Source of the DNA: DATDPY01 sp964395765
GTDB lineage: Bacteria > Bacteroidota > Bacteroidia > Cytophagales > Cyclobacteriaceae
Assembly: GCA_964395765.1 (NCBI GenBank)
Contig: CAYNCU010000154.1
Span: 1-10,789 of the forward strand
DNA: 10,789 nucleotides
Direction: 5' to 3'
In this document: piece by piece, positions 1 to 6,945 of the stretch
Layout: each line of letters starts with the position of its first letter
Position numbering within the stretch: the first letter of the stretch is position 1
Program-made: the position numbers and the translations under genes
The notes under the pieces: model-generated
The model's database searches: none
Seen by the model: the letters and a program-made list of their open reading frames with translations, nothing else
Told to the model about the DNA's origin: nothing

Positions 1-4
1 ACTG

Positions 5-1261
5 ATGTCCGGAAAACTTACCCAGGCTACTATCGTTTTCATATTACTTGCTCAATGCAGCTTTGCGCAAGCTGTCTCCGATACCACAAAAATTCAAAAT
101 TCCAATCCCTCTGACACTACGTTATCCACACCGGTTTCAGGAAATACCAGTGACACCACACAAGCGAACGGCATGGTCAGCCTTTCCGCCGGTGATAGTT
201 TGCAGGTTGGTAAAAACAAAGCCAAATTCAGTCTGAATATGGAAGACAGCGTGAAGAATAAAGGGGGCGGCAGTAATTTTAATATCCGTTATATTCTGAA
301 TAAGATATCCATCAATTTTAATATCGGCTATGGTCAGACATTTTATTCCAATAAACTGGACGGATATGCCGCCGTGAGAGATCCCGGTTCCGACAAAGGT
401 CTGTTTATTTTTCCTCTGGATTCTTCCTTTAATGTAGCGAACGGACCTCAAAACGTGATTGCCGCGCAGAACTGGCTGAACAATCCAAATTACCGGCAGA
501 TCACTATTAACCCGGAAGATTCCTTGCACATGATCCGTGGCGATGAAAAGCTGTTAAAATTCAGAGGCAGTAGCCCGAGTATTCCGATTTCCCTTACCTT
601 GTTTTACAGTTTCCTGGACCGTTTCAGGGCCGGCGCCGGTGTACTTATGGAATTTGGAAAGCTGCCGGTGATGTCGCCTGCGAATGGCAGTAAAATTTTA
701 GGAAAGTATTACCCTAATAAAAGTAATTCTCTTTTTCTGAAATATTATGGAATGGTAGGGGGGAAAATCTACGAACTTTACGGCTGGACATACTATGCAG
801 ACCTGGAAATCGGCAAGATTGAAATGCTGAATGCCTTCAATAATCAATATATCAGCCGCAGCCTTTTTTTCAACCTCGGCTTCCCGATGGAATTTGAGTT
901 TTCCGAATATCTAAGTGCCGTTGTCAGACCTTCATTTGAATATAAAAGTTATAATTTAAGTATGGGCCTTTTAGGTACTGTACATCACCAATATCCGGCA
1001 GCCTATATAACAATTGGCTTTAAGTACAATATCCCAGAAGCTCCTCGTTGCCCGCTGCATGCCAGATTCCCTGAGGACAAGGATTGGCCCAAGAAATTTA
1101 CCAATAAAACCTGCCGTATACAGACGAAACACTACCATAACGGGAAGTTGTATCGAGGACAGCCCTTTTACAAGCCGCAGAACCCGGATATCGGTGAGGA
1201 TTACAGGAACCTGATCATGTATAAGCTTTTTAACAGAAGAAAATTAAGTGGGGGATATTAG
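5..1261 (+). CDS. Exported protein of unknown function, probable outer-membrane beta-barrel
   Basis: I do not recognise the family. The 418-residue product starts with a signal peptide (short basic N-terminus, hydrophobic IVFILLAQCSFA, likely cleavage near residues 21-23), so this ATG is a plausible start, although only four bases precede it and an upstream start cannot be excluded. A Ser/Thr/Asp-rich linker (about 24-60) follows. Residues 90-340 then alternate hydrophobic and polar residues with many Tyr, Phe and Gly, as in transmembrane beta-strands (for example FNIRYILNKISINFNIGYG and SISLTLFYSFLDRF-like stretches). The C-terminal 70 residues are basic and carry two cysteines (RCPLH and KTCRI), so this part is probably a periplasmic or surface tail. 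The localisation is inferred from composition; the function is unknown. It is separated from gyrA by about 195 bp and a dedicated promoter, so it is probably not in the gyrA operon. Confidence 0.75.
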   Translation: MSGKLTQATIVFILLAQCSFAQAVSDTTKIQNSNPSDTTLSTPVSGNTSDTTQANGMVSLSAGDSLQVGKNKAKFSLNMEDSVKNKGGGSNFNIRYILNKISINFNIGYGQTFYSNKLDGYAAVRDPGSDKGLFIFPLDSSFNVANGPQNVIAAQNWLNNPNYRQITINPEDSLHMIRGDEKLLKFRGSSPSIPISLTLFYSFLDRFRAGAGVLMEFGKLPVMSPANGSKILGKYYPNKSNSLFLKYYGMVGGKIYELYGWTYYADLEIGKIEMLNAFNNQYISRSLFFNLGFPMEFEFSEYLSAVVRPSFEYKSYNLSMGLLGTVHHQYPAAYITIGFKYNIPEAPRCPLHARFPEDKDWPKKFTNKTCRIQTKHYHNGKLYRGQPFYKPQNPDIGEDYRNLIMYKLFNRRKLSGGY

Positions 1262-1284
1262 AAGGAGACACGGAGACGGGGTTT

Positions 1285-1308
1285 ATTGGTTAATTGGTTA
1301 ATTGGTTC
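1285..1308. repeat. Tandem repeat, three copies of ATTGGTTA
   Basis: Three head-to-tail copies of an 8-bp unit, the last one ending in C instead of A. They lie in the spacer between the beta-barrel gene and gyrA. No hairpin or coding role is visible. Copy number may vary between strains by slippage. Confidence 0.8.
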
Positions 1309-1404
1309 ACTTCGTCCCCAGGTCATGGGTCACTAAAATAGCGGGCCAAAAAACACGATTTTTTTTCATGAAAATCTTACTAAGTAAATATGATTTTCTG
1401 CCTG

Positions 1405-1432
1405 TTGATATCATTAATTTTACTTAACTTTG
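1405..1432 (+). promoter_or_regulatory. gyrA promoter of Bacteroidota type (TTG-N17-TAACTTTG)
   Basis: TTG at 1405-1407 is followed after 17 bases by TAACTTTG at 1425-1432, an exact match to the Bacteroidota -7 consensus TAnnTTTG with an acceptable -33 box. Transcription would start near 1438, leaving a leader of about 18 nt before the gyrA ATG with no Shine-Dalgarno sequence. Confidence 0.65.
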
Positions 1433-1455
1433 CGCGATTATTTTGACATTCCCGA

Positions 1456-3939
1456 ATGGCTGACGGACTCAACGAGAGAATAATCCCAATTAATATTGAG
1501 GAAGAAATGCGGGGCGCTTACATCGACTATTCGATGTCGGTGATCATCTCCCGAGCGCTTCCTGATGTCCGCGATGGCCTGAAGCCTGTTCACCGCAGGG
1601 TATTGTACGGCATGCTGGAACTCGGCGTCACTTACAACCGTTCCTATAAGAAATCAGCAAGGATCGTAGGCGAGGTGCTGGGAAAATATCATCCCCATGG
1701 CGATTCATCGGTGTATGACACCATGGTGCGCATGGCCCAGGACTGGTCCCTGCGTTACCCGCTGGTCGACGGACAAGGAAACTTCGGATCCGTTGACGGC
1801 GACTCGCCGGCTGCCATGCGTTATACAGAGGCCAGGCTGAGAAGGATCTCCGAGGAGATGCTCAATGACATCAATAAAAACACGGTTGATTTCCAACCCA
1901 ATTTTGACGATTCGCTGAAGGAACCGACTGTGCTGCCTGCCAAACTCCCAAACCTTCTGGTCAACGGATCATCGGGGATTGCTGTCGGCATGGCTACCAA
2001 TATGCCGCCCCATAACCTTACCGAAATAGTGGATGGCATCATTGCCTATATTGATGACAAGGAGATTACCATTGAAGGCCTGATGAATTACATCAAGGCC
2101 CCTGACTTTCCGACTGGAGGAATAATTTACGGCTACCAGGGAGTGAAAGAGGCCTTTGAAACGGGAAAAGGAAAAGTGGTAGTCCGCGCGAAGACGGAAA
2201 TCGTGACCCTGAAGAACGGGAAAAGCCAGATCATTGTCACCGAAATCCCTTACCAGGTGAACAAGGCGGCCATGATAGAGAAAACCGCTCAATTTGTAAA
2301 TGAAAAGAGGATCGAGGGGATTGCGGATATCCGGGATGAATCCGATCGTGACGGCCTTCGCATTGTTTACGACCTGAAAAAGGATGCCATTCCGAATATT
2401 GTTCTCAATAACCTCTTCAAATACACGCAGTTACANNNNNNNNNNCAGAATTCATTCGGCGTCAACAATGTGGCCCTGGTGAAAGGAAGGCCGCAGATGC
2501 TGAATCTCAGGAAACTGATCGTCCATTATGTGGACCACAGGCATGAGGTGGTGGTGCGGCGCACGCAATTTGAACTGGACGAGGCTGAAAAACGTGCCCA
2601 TATACTACAGGGATATATCATTGCCCTGGATAATATAGATGAGGTGATCGCCCTGATCAAGGCTTCTAAAGATCCCGATACTGCCAGGGTCGGATTGATG
2701 GAAAGGTTCGGCCTCTCGGAAATACAGGCCAAGGCCATCCTCGATATGCGCTTGCAACGTCTCACCGGGCTGGAAAGGGAAAAGATCATCAAGGAATATG
2801 AAGAACTGCAAAAACTGATCGTCGATCTTAAGGATATCCTGGCCAAGCTACCGCGGAGGATGAAGATCATAAAAGATGAACTTATAGCGCTGAAGGAAAG
2901 ATATGGCGACGAAAGAAGGACGCAGATCGTTCACAGCTCCGATGATATCAATATAGAAGATATGATCCCCAACGAAGAAATGGTGATCACCATTTCGCAC
3001 CAGGGGTATATCAAGCGGACTCCCCTTTCGGAATACCGCGTGCAGGGCAGGGGAGGTATCGGCTCCCGCGGGGTGGTTACCAAGGACGGCGACTTTACCG
3101 AACATCTCTTCATCGCGGATACCCATAATTACCTGCTGATCTTTACGGAGACAGGCAGAGTATACTGGAGAAAGGTATACGAGATCCCGGAAGGAGGTAA
3201 AACTTCCAAGGGAAGGGCCATACAAAACCTGATCAATATTGAGCAGGGAGATGGTGTTCGTGCGGTGATCAATATCAGGGACCTGGGTGACGAAGAATTT
3301 ATCAATAATAACTATATCGTGATGTGTACCGAGAAAGGTACCATTAAGAAAACCGTCCTGGAATCTTTTTCACGCCCCAGGACCAACGGCATCACTGCCA
3401 TCAACATCAATGAAGGAGACAGGCTCCTGAATGTGAGCATGACCAATGGCGATAATCACATCGTGATCGCCAAAAGCTCGGGAAAAGTGGTTCATTTTCA
3501 TGAATCCGACGTGCGACCTATGGGAAGGACTGCTGCAGGAGTAAGGGGTATAACCCTTGAAAATGAGGAGGATAAGGTTGTAAATATGATCTGCATAAGC
3601 CGTGAAAATGCGCAATTACTGGTAGTTTCAGAAAAAGGATTCGGGAAAAGATCATCGATTGAAGACTACCGGATCACCCGCCGGGGAGGAAAAGGCGTGA
3701 AAACAATCAATATAACGGATAAAACCGGCAAGCTTGTTGCAGTAAAGGAAGTTACGGACACGGACGACCTGATGATCATTAACCGATCGGGGATAACGAT
3801 CCGGATTCCGGTTTCCGATCTGCGGGTCATGGGCCGGGCGACCCAGGGAGTAAGGCTGATAAAGCTGAATGAAAACGATGAAATATCCGGTGTGGAGAAG
3901 ATTGAAATAGAAATGAATGACGATGAAAAGCCCTTATAA
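1456..3939 (+). CDS. gyrA: DNA gyrase subunit A
   Basis: GyrA breaks and rejoins DNA in the A2B2 gyrase that introduces negative supercoils. The N-terminal breakage-reunion domain is unmistakable (SMSVIISRALPDVRDGLKPV, then YHPHGDSSVYDT). The catalytic tyrosine is Tyr123 in AAMRYTEARL. The quinolone-determining positions are Ser84 and Asp88 (E. coli 83 and 87), both the usual susceptible residues. The C-terminal half has six repeats of the DNA-wrapping beta-pinwheel. The GyrA-box position reads QGRGGIG (530-536) instead of QRRGGKG, while a fifth-blade motif reads TRRGGKG (741-747). The full wrapping domain and the acidic tail argue for GyrA rather than ParC. The frame crosses ten Ns (2436-2445), so the 827-residue count includes four undefined residues that are probably artefactual; the real length is likely 823. 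The TPR gene starts 81 bp downstream. Confidence 0.98.
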   Translation: MADGLNERIIPINIEEEMRGAYIDYSMSVIISRALPDVRDGLKPVHRRVLYGMLELGVTYNRSYKKSARIVGEVLGKYHPHGDSSVYDTMVRMAQDWSLRYPLVDGQGNFGSVDGDSPAAMRYTEARLRRISEEMLNDINKNTVDFQPNFDDSLKEPTVLPAKLPNLLVNGSSGIAVGMATNMPPHNLTEIVDGIIAYIDDKEITIEGLMNYIKAPDFPTGGIIYGYQGVKEAFETGKGKVVVRAKTEIVTLKNGKSQIIVTEIPYQVNKAAMIEKTAQFVNEKRIEGIADIRDESDRDGLRIVYDLKKDAIPNIVLNNLFKYTQLXXXXQNSFGVNNVALVKGRPQMLNLRKLIVHYVDHRHEVVVRRTQFELDEAEKRAHILQGYIIALDNIDEVIALIKASKDPDTARVGLMERFGLSEIQAKAILDMRLQRLTGLEREKIIKEYEELQKLIVDLKDILAKLPRRMKIIKDELIALKERYGDERRTQIVHSSDDINIEDMIPNEEMVITISHQGYIKRTPLSEYRVQGRGGIGSRGVVTKDGDFTEHLFIADTHNYLLIFTETGRVYWRKVYEIPEGGKTSKGRAIQNLINIEQGDGVRAVINIRDLGDEEFINNNYIVMCTEKGTIKKTVLESFSRPRTNGITAININEGDRLLNVSMTNGDNHIVIAKSSGKVVHFHESDVRPMGRTAAGVRGITLENEEDKVVNMICISRENAQLLVVSEKGFGKRSSIEDYRITRRGGKGVKTINITDKTGKLVAVKEVTDTDDLMIINRSGITIRIPVSDLRVMGRATQGVRLIKLNENDEISGVEKIEIEMNDDEKPL
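2436..2445. other. Assembly gap of ten Ns inside gyrA
   Basis: Exactly ten Ns interrupt gyrA after ACGCAGTTACA and before CAGAATTC. GyrA proteins read TQLQ-x-SFG here with no insertion. The flanks also share a 2-base CA overlap, so deleting the Ns and one CA restores TQLQNSFG. The gap is therefore a placeholder between joined contigs and probably hides no sequence. Confidence 0.9.
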
Positions 3940-3963
3940 ACTGTGTAAATTGAATATTTTATC

Positions 3964-4001
3964 TAATTTTGACTTTCTGACTTTTAAGAAATTTATCTTT
4001 T
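3964..4001 (+). promoter_or_regulatory. Candidate promoter(s) for the TPR gene
   Basis: TAATTTTG at 3964-3971 fits the TAnnTTTG -7 consensus exactly but lacks a well-spaced TTG upstream. An alternative pairs TTTG at 3968-3971 as the -33 box with TATCTTTT at 3994-4001, 22 bases on. The two cannot be told apart by eye, and read-through from gyrA is also possible because no terminator separates the genes. Confidence 0.4.
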
Positions 4002-4020
4002 AATCTGAAATATAAAATTT

Positions 4021-5223
4021 ATGAAAAGAGGAAATTTGATAATAATTTTTTTGGTGTGCTTTACATTGGCGGCATTCGCCCAGAATGATAAAAAACCTAA
4101 AGCGCCCAACCTGGAAAAGGCCAAATCCATGATGGACAAAGGAGACCTGGCAGGAGCCAAGGATATCATCGATTATGCGCTGATTTATGATAAAACGAAA
4201 GATAAATCCAAAACTCATTATTACGCCGGGCTTTTATACCAGACCATATTCGAAAAACAGGATTCCGGTAAATTATCGCCTCCTTTGGACGCCGAAGCCT
4301 TCAGTAAGAGTATTAGTGGATTCAAACAAGTAGAAAAGCTTGAAAATCAATATGGTACATATTATAATTTTGCTGATTTACGGCTTAATCAATTATACCA
4401 GTACGTTTTCAACAAAGCAGCTAAACAATACCAGAATGATGAGTATGACAGCGCTTTGATAAATTTCGACCGCGCCAGCTCAGTATATGACCACGACACT
4501 ACGGCCATTATGTATGCCGGTTATGCCGCCCAGCAATCCGAGAAAATGGATATCGCCCTGAAGCATTTCAAATACCTGGCCGATAATAACATGGCCGACG
4601 CCAATGTATACAGGAATATCATCTACATTGAACGCAATGTACAACATGATACAACGGCTGCCTTACAAACCGTTGATAAAGCCATCCAGAAATACCCCGA
4701 TAACAAGGACCTGAAGCAGGACCAGATCACGATGATGATCCTCACGCACCAGGTGGATTCGGCTAAAAAGCACCTGATGGACGAGATAGAGAAGGATCCC
4801 AACAATTACATGTACTATTATGAATTGGGTTATATCTATGATAACGAGGACGATTATCCGAATTCAGTGAAATATTACGGCAAATGCCTTGAAATCAACC
4901 CTGATTATTTTGAAGCGAATTATAACCTGGGTGTGAAACATTATAATGAAGGCGCCAAAATCGCCAAGAAAGCGAATTTCATGAGTGTGGAAGAATACCA
5001 GAAAAGCGGTAAGCAGCTGATGGACAGTGCAGCGGTATATTTCCGGAAAGCCTTACCGTATTTCGAAAAATGTCACCAGATACAGCCCAAAGACGTTTCA
5101 ACGGTACAAACCTTGGCAGCCTTATACGGCCAGTTAAAGATGAAAGACAAAGCCGATGAAATGAACAAGCTGCTGGATACACTTAGCCCAGGGAGTGGCA
5201 ACGATAACAGCAATAACAAATAG
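4021..5223 (+). CDS. Exported tetratricopeptide-repeat protein
   Basis: A 400-residue periplasmic or membrane-associated TPR protein, probably a scaffold for protein-protein contacts; the partner is unknown. The start is well supported by a signal peptide (MKRGNLIIIFLVCFTLAAFA, cleavage before Gln21). TPR-like helix pairs run from about residue 32 to 390. The clearest repeat is 262-295 (YYYELGYIYDNEDDYPNSVK, ending KCLEINPD), with others near 32-60, 129-157, 162-226 and 337-385. The repeat after 296 is split by an insertion (about 312-335). The C-terminus is a short Asn/Ser/Gly-rich tail. It lies 81 bp after gyrA on the same strand and ends in an intrinsic terminator, so it may be partly co-transcribed with gyrA. 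No enzymatic motif is visible. Confidence 0.9.
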   Translation: MKRGNLIIIFLVCFTLAAFAQNDKKPKAPNLEKAKSMMDKGDLAGAKDIIDYALIYDKTKDKSKTHYYAGLLYQTIFEKQDSGKLSPPLDAEAFSKSISGFKQVEKLENQYGTYYNFADLRLNQLYQYVFNKAAKQYQNDEYDSALINFDRASSVYDHDTTAIMYAGYAAQQSEKMDIALKHFKYLADNNMADANVYRNIIYIERNVQHDTTAALQTVDKAIQKYPDNKDLKQDQITMMILTHQVDSAKKHLMDEIEKDPNNYMYYYELGYIYDNEDDYPNSVKYYGKCLEINPDYFEANYNLGVKHYNEGAKIAKKANFMSVEEYQKSGKQLMDSAAVYFRKALPYFEKCHQIQPKDVSTVQTLAALYGQLKMKDKADEMNKLLDTLSPGSGNDNSNNK

Positions 5224-5248
5224 GGAAGAATAATCCGATCAAATATAT

Positions 5249-5279
5249 AGGGCGGAAGTCATCCCGCCCTTATTTTTTA
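5249..5279 (+). terminator. Intrinsic terminator after the TPR gene
   Basis: AGGGCGG (5249-5255) pairs with CCGCCCT (5264-5270) across an 8-nt loop and is followed by the T-rich tract TATTTTTTA. It lies 26 bp past the TPR stop codon and ends the gyrA-side transcription unit. Confidence 0.85.
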
Positions 5280-5299
5280 TTACCCTGAATTCGCATATA

Positions 5300-5325
5300 T
5301 TGCAGGATTAATCACTTTAATTTTG
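5300..5325 (+). promoter_or_regulatory. Promoter of the beta-propeller gene, giving a near-leaderless transcript
   Basis: TAATTTTG at 5318-5325 matches TAnnTTTG exactly. The nearest TTG (5300-5302) lies 15 bases upstream, a little short for a -33 box. The -7 box ends only seven bases before the ATG at 5333, so the transcript would have almost no leader. It follows the upstream terminator and so would start a new transcription unit. Confidence 0.55.
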
Positions 5326-5332
5326 CCTATAT

Positions 5333-6511
5333 ATGACATCTATTAGAGTTCTCGTAGGGACCAAAAAGGGAGCTTTTATACTCTCCTCAGATGCCGGAAG
5401 ATCAAAATGGACCGTAGACGGACCTCTCTTTGCCGGGTGGGAAGTCTACCACATGAAGGGTTCTCCCGCAAACCCTGACCGGATCTATGCATCACAAAGC
5501 AGTGGATGGTTTGGTCAGATCATCCAACGGTCGGATGACGGGGGGAAAACGTGGTTTCAGCCCGGATTCAGCGAGGGGGAACCCGCCAAAGCACCTGACG
5601 GTATGCCGGTTACAGAAAGCAACAAGTTTGCTTATGACATCAACGGTAAGCCGTTGACCACGCACCAGTGGTACGACGGGACACAGCACCCATGGGAGTT
5701 TAAGCGTGTCTGGCATCTGGAGCCATCATTGACACAAGCCGATACTGTTTTCGCCGGCGTTGAAGATGCTGCGCTCTTCAAGACAACCGACGGGGGAAAA
5801 AGCTGGCAGGAGCTGTCGGGACTCCGAGGTCATAAAACAGGGGAGAAGTGGATGCCGGGCGCAGGCGGTTTGGCGGTGCATACCATCATCCTCGACAAAA
5901 AGAACCCCGGAAGAATGTATGTGGCCATTTCTGCGGCTGGTACCTTTCGCACCGATGATGACGGCAAGACCTGGAAGCCAATTAACAAAGGATTGAACTC
6001 ACAGTACATTCCCGATCCTCATGCTGAAATAGGTCACTGTGTCCACCGTATTGCCATGCACCCGGATCGCCCGAATGTGCTGTTCATGCAAAAGCACTGG
6101 GATGTGATGCGTACTGACGATGCGGGCGAATCCTGGAGGGAAGTGAGTGGCAACCTCCCGTCTGATTTCGGGTTCGTCGTAGATGTGCATGCGCAGGAAC
6201 CTGACACAGTATATGTGATTCCCATTAAAAGCGATTCAGAACACTTCCCGCCGGAAGGGAAGCTGCGTGTGTACCGGAGTCGCAAGGGCGGCAACGAGTG
6301 GGAAGCACTTACACGAGGCCTACCACAAAAAGACTGCTATGTAAACATCTTGCGGGATGCCATGGCCGTAGATTCCCTCGACCCGTGTGGCATTTATTTC
6401 GGTACGACGGGAGGGCAGGTATACAGTTCGGCGGATGAAGGCGACAATTGGAGCGCCATAGTACAAAACCTTCCTCCGGTGTATTCGATCGAAGTGCAAA
6501 TGGTGCCATGA
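5333..6511 (+). CDS. Cytoplasmic Asp-box (BNR-type) beta-propeller protein
   Basis: A 392-residue protein without a signal peptide. It carries regularly spaced Asp-box motifs (S/T-x-D-x-G-x-T/S-W): SDDGGKTW 67-74, TTDGGKSW 151-158, TDDDGKTW 207-214, TDDAGESW 261-268, and weaker SRKGGNEW 316-323 and SADEGDNW 366-373. A possible further copy is near 19-26. This predicts a six- or seven-bladed propeller of the WD40/YVTN/BNR-like group, often labelled glycosyl hydrolase or exo-sialidase. I see no sialidase catalytic set (no FRIP arginine motif), so an enzymatic label is not supported; a binding or scaffold role is as likely. The start is fixed by the opening strand (IRVLVGTKKGAF), which this group has at its extreme N-terminus. 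Its stop codon overlaps the start of the ubiquitin-like gene (ATGA), so the two are probably translationally coupled and made in fixed proportion. Confidence 0.88.
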   Translation: MTSIRVLVGTKKGAFILSSDAGRSKWTVDGPLFAGWEVYHMKGSPANPDRIYASQSSGWFGQIIQRSDDGGKTWFQPGFSEGEPAKAPDGMPVTESNKFAYDINGKPLTTHQWYDGTQHPWEFKRVWHLEPSLTQADTVFAGVEDAALFKTTDGGKSWQELSGLRGHKTGEKWMPGAGGLAVHTIILDKKNPGRMYVAISAAGTFRTDDDGKTWKPINKGLNSQYIPDPHAEIGHCVHRIAMHPDRPNVLFMQKHWDVMRTDDAGESWREVSGNLPSDFGFVVDVHAQEPDTVYVIPIKSDSEHFPPEGKLRVYRSRKGGNEWEALTRGLPQKDCYVNILRDAMAVDSLDPCGIYFGTTGGQVYSSADEGDNWSAIVQNLPPVYSIEVQMVP

Positions 6512-6804
6512 TCCGTGTAGTGCTGCCATATCACCTCCGGAACCTGGCACGGGTGCCGTCGGAAATACAAGTCGACGTGGCAGGAGACGTCACTGTAGAG
6601 GCGGTGCTCGACGCCCTCGAAGGGCGTTACCCGATGCTCAGGGGAACCATCCGGCAGCATGATACCAAAACACGTCGTCCTTTCGTTAGATATTTTGCCT
6701 GCGGGGAAGATTTTTCCCTGGTACCTGCTGACACGCTGCTTCCGGGAAAGGTACTGGCCGGCGAAGAACCATTTTTAGTGGTGGGTGCCATAGCTGGAGG
6801 ATAG
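6508..6804 (+). CDS. MoaD/ThiS-like ubiquitin-fold sulfur-carrier protein
   Basis: A 98-residue protein of the MoaD/ThiS superfamily, whose members are adenylated and thiocarboxylated on a C-terminal Gly-Gly. It has the expected small beta-grasp pattern: strand IRVVLPYHLRNLA, strand IQVDV, helix TVEAVLDALEGRYP, and late strand PFLVVGAIAGG ending exactly in Gly97-Gly98. An internal RPFVRYFACGEDFS segment (57-70) with Cys65 is not typical of MoaD or ThiS and marks a distinct subfamily. The ATG at 6508 is chosen because it overlaps the propeller stop and starts the first strand; the frame is open about 60 bp further upstream but would add an unrelated N-terminus. The likely activating enzyme lies 141 bp downstream. 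Its sulfur acceptor is unknown: no MoaE, ThiG or CysM-like partner is in the window. Confidence 0.85.
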   Translation: MIRVVLPYHLRNLARVPSEIQVDVAGDVTVEAVLDALEGRYPMLRGTIRQHDTKTRRPFVRYFACGEDFSLVPADTLLPGKVLAGEEPFLVVGAIAGG

Positions 6805-6945
6805 ATGAAATGCAGGCAGTAAACAGCTGCAGAAAATGTATTGCGAAAGGTATAGGGTATGCTGAGTAAGCAGGCAAATTAGCGGGAAAGTGTTGTTTAA
6901 CGGAGACTATTATTTTACTGATTGACAGGAATTTCCATATAAGGA

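Noticed and set aside
1700..1722. Quinolone-resistance mutation in gyrA
   Set aside because: The two key positions are the usual Ser84 and Asp88, so no resistance change is seen.
5333..6511. Calling the propeller a sialidase
   Set aside because: Asp-boxes only indicate the fold; the FRIP arginine and other sialidase catalytic residues are not visible and there is no signal peptide.
6805..6945. Small gene or separate promoter between the ubiquitin-like and E1 genes
   Set aside because: No ORF with a plausible start and no TAnnTTTG box was found; co-transcription is the simpler reading.
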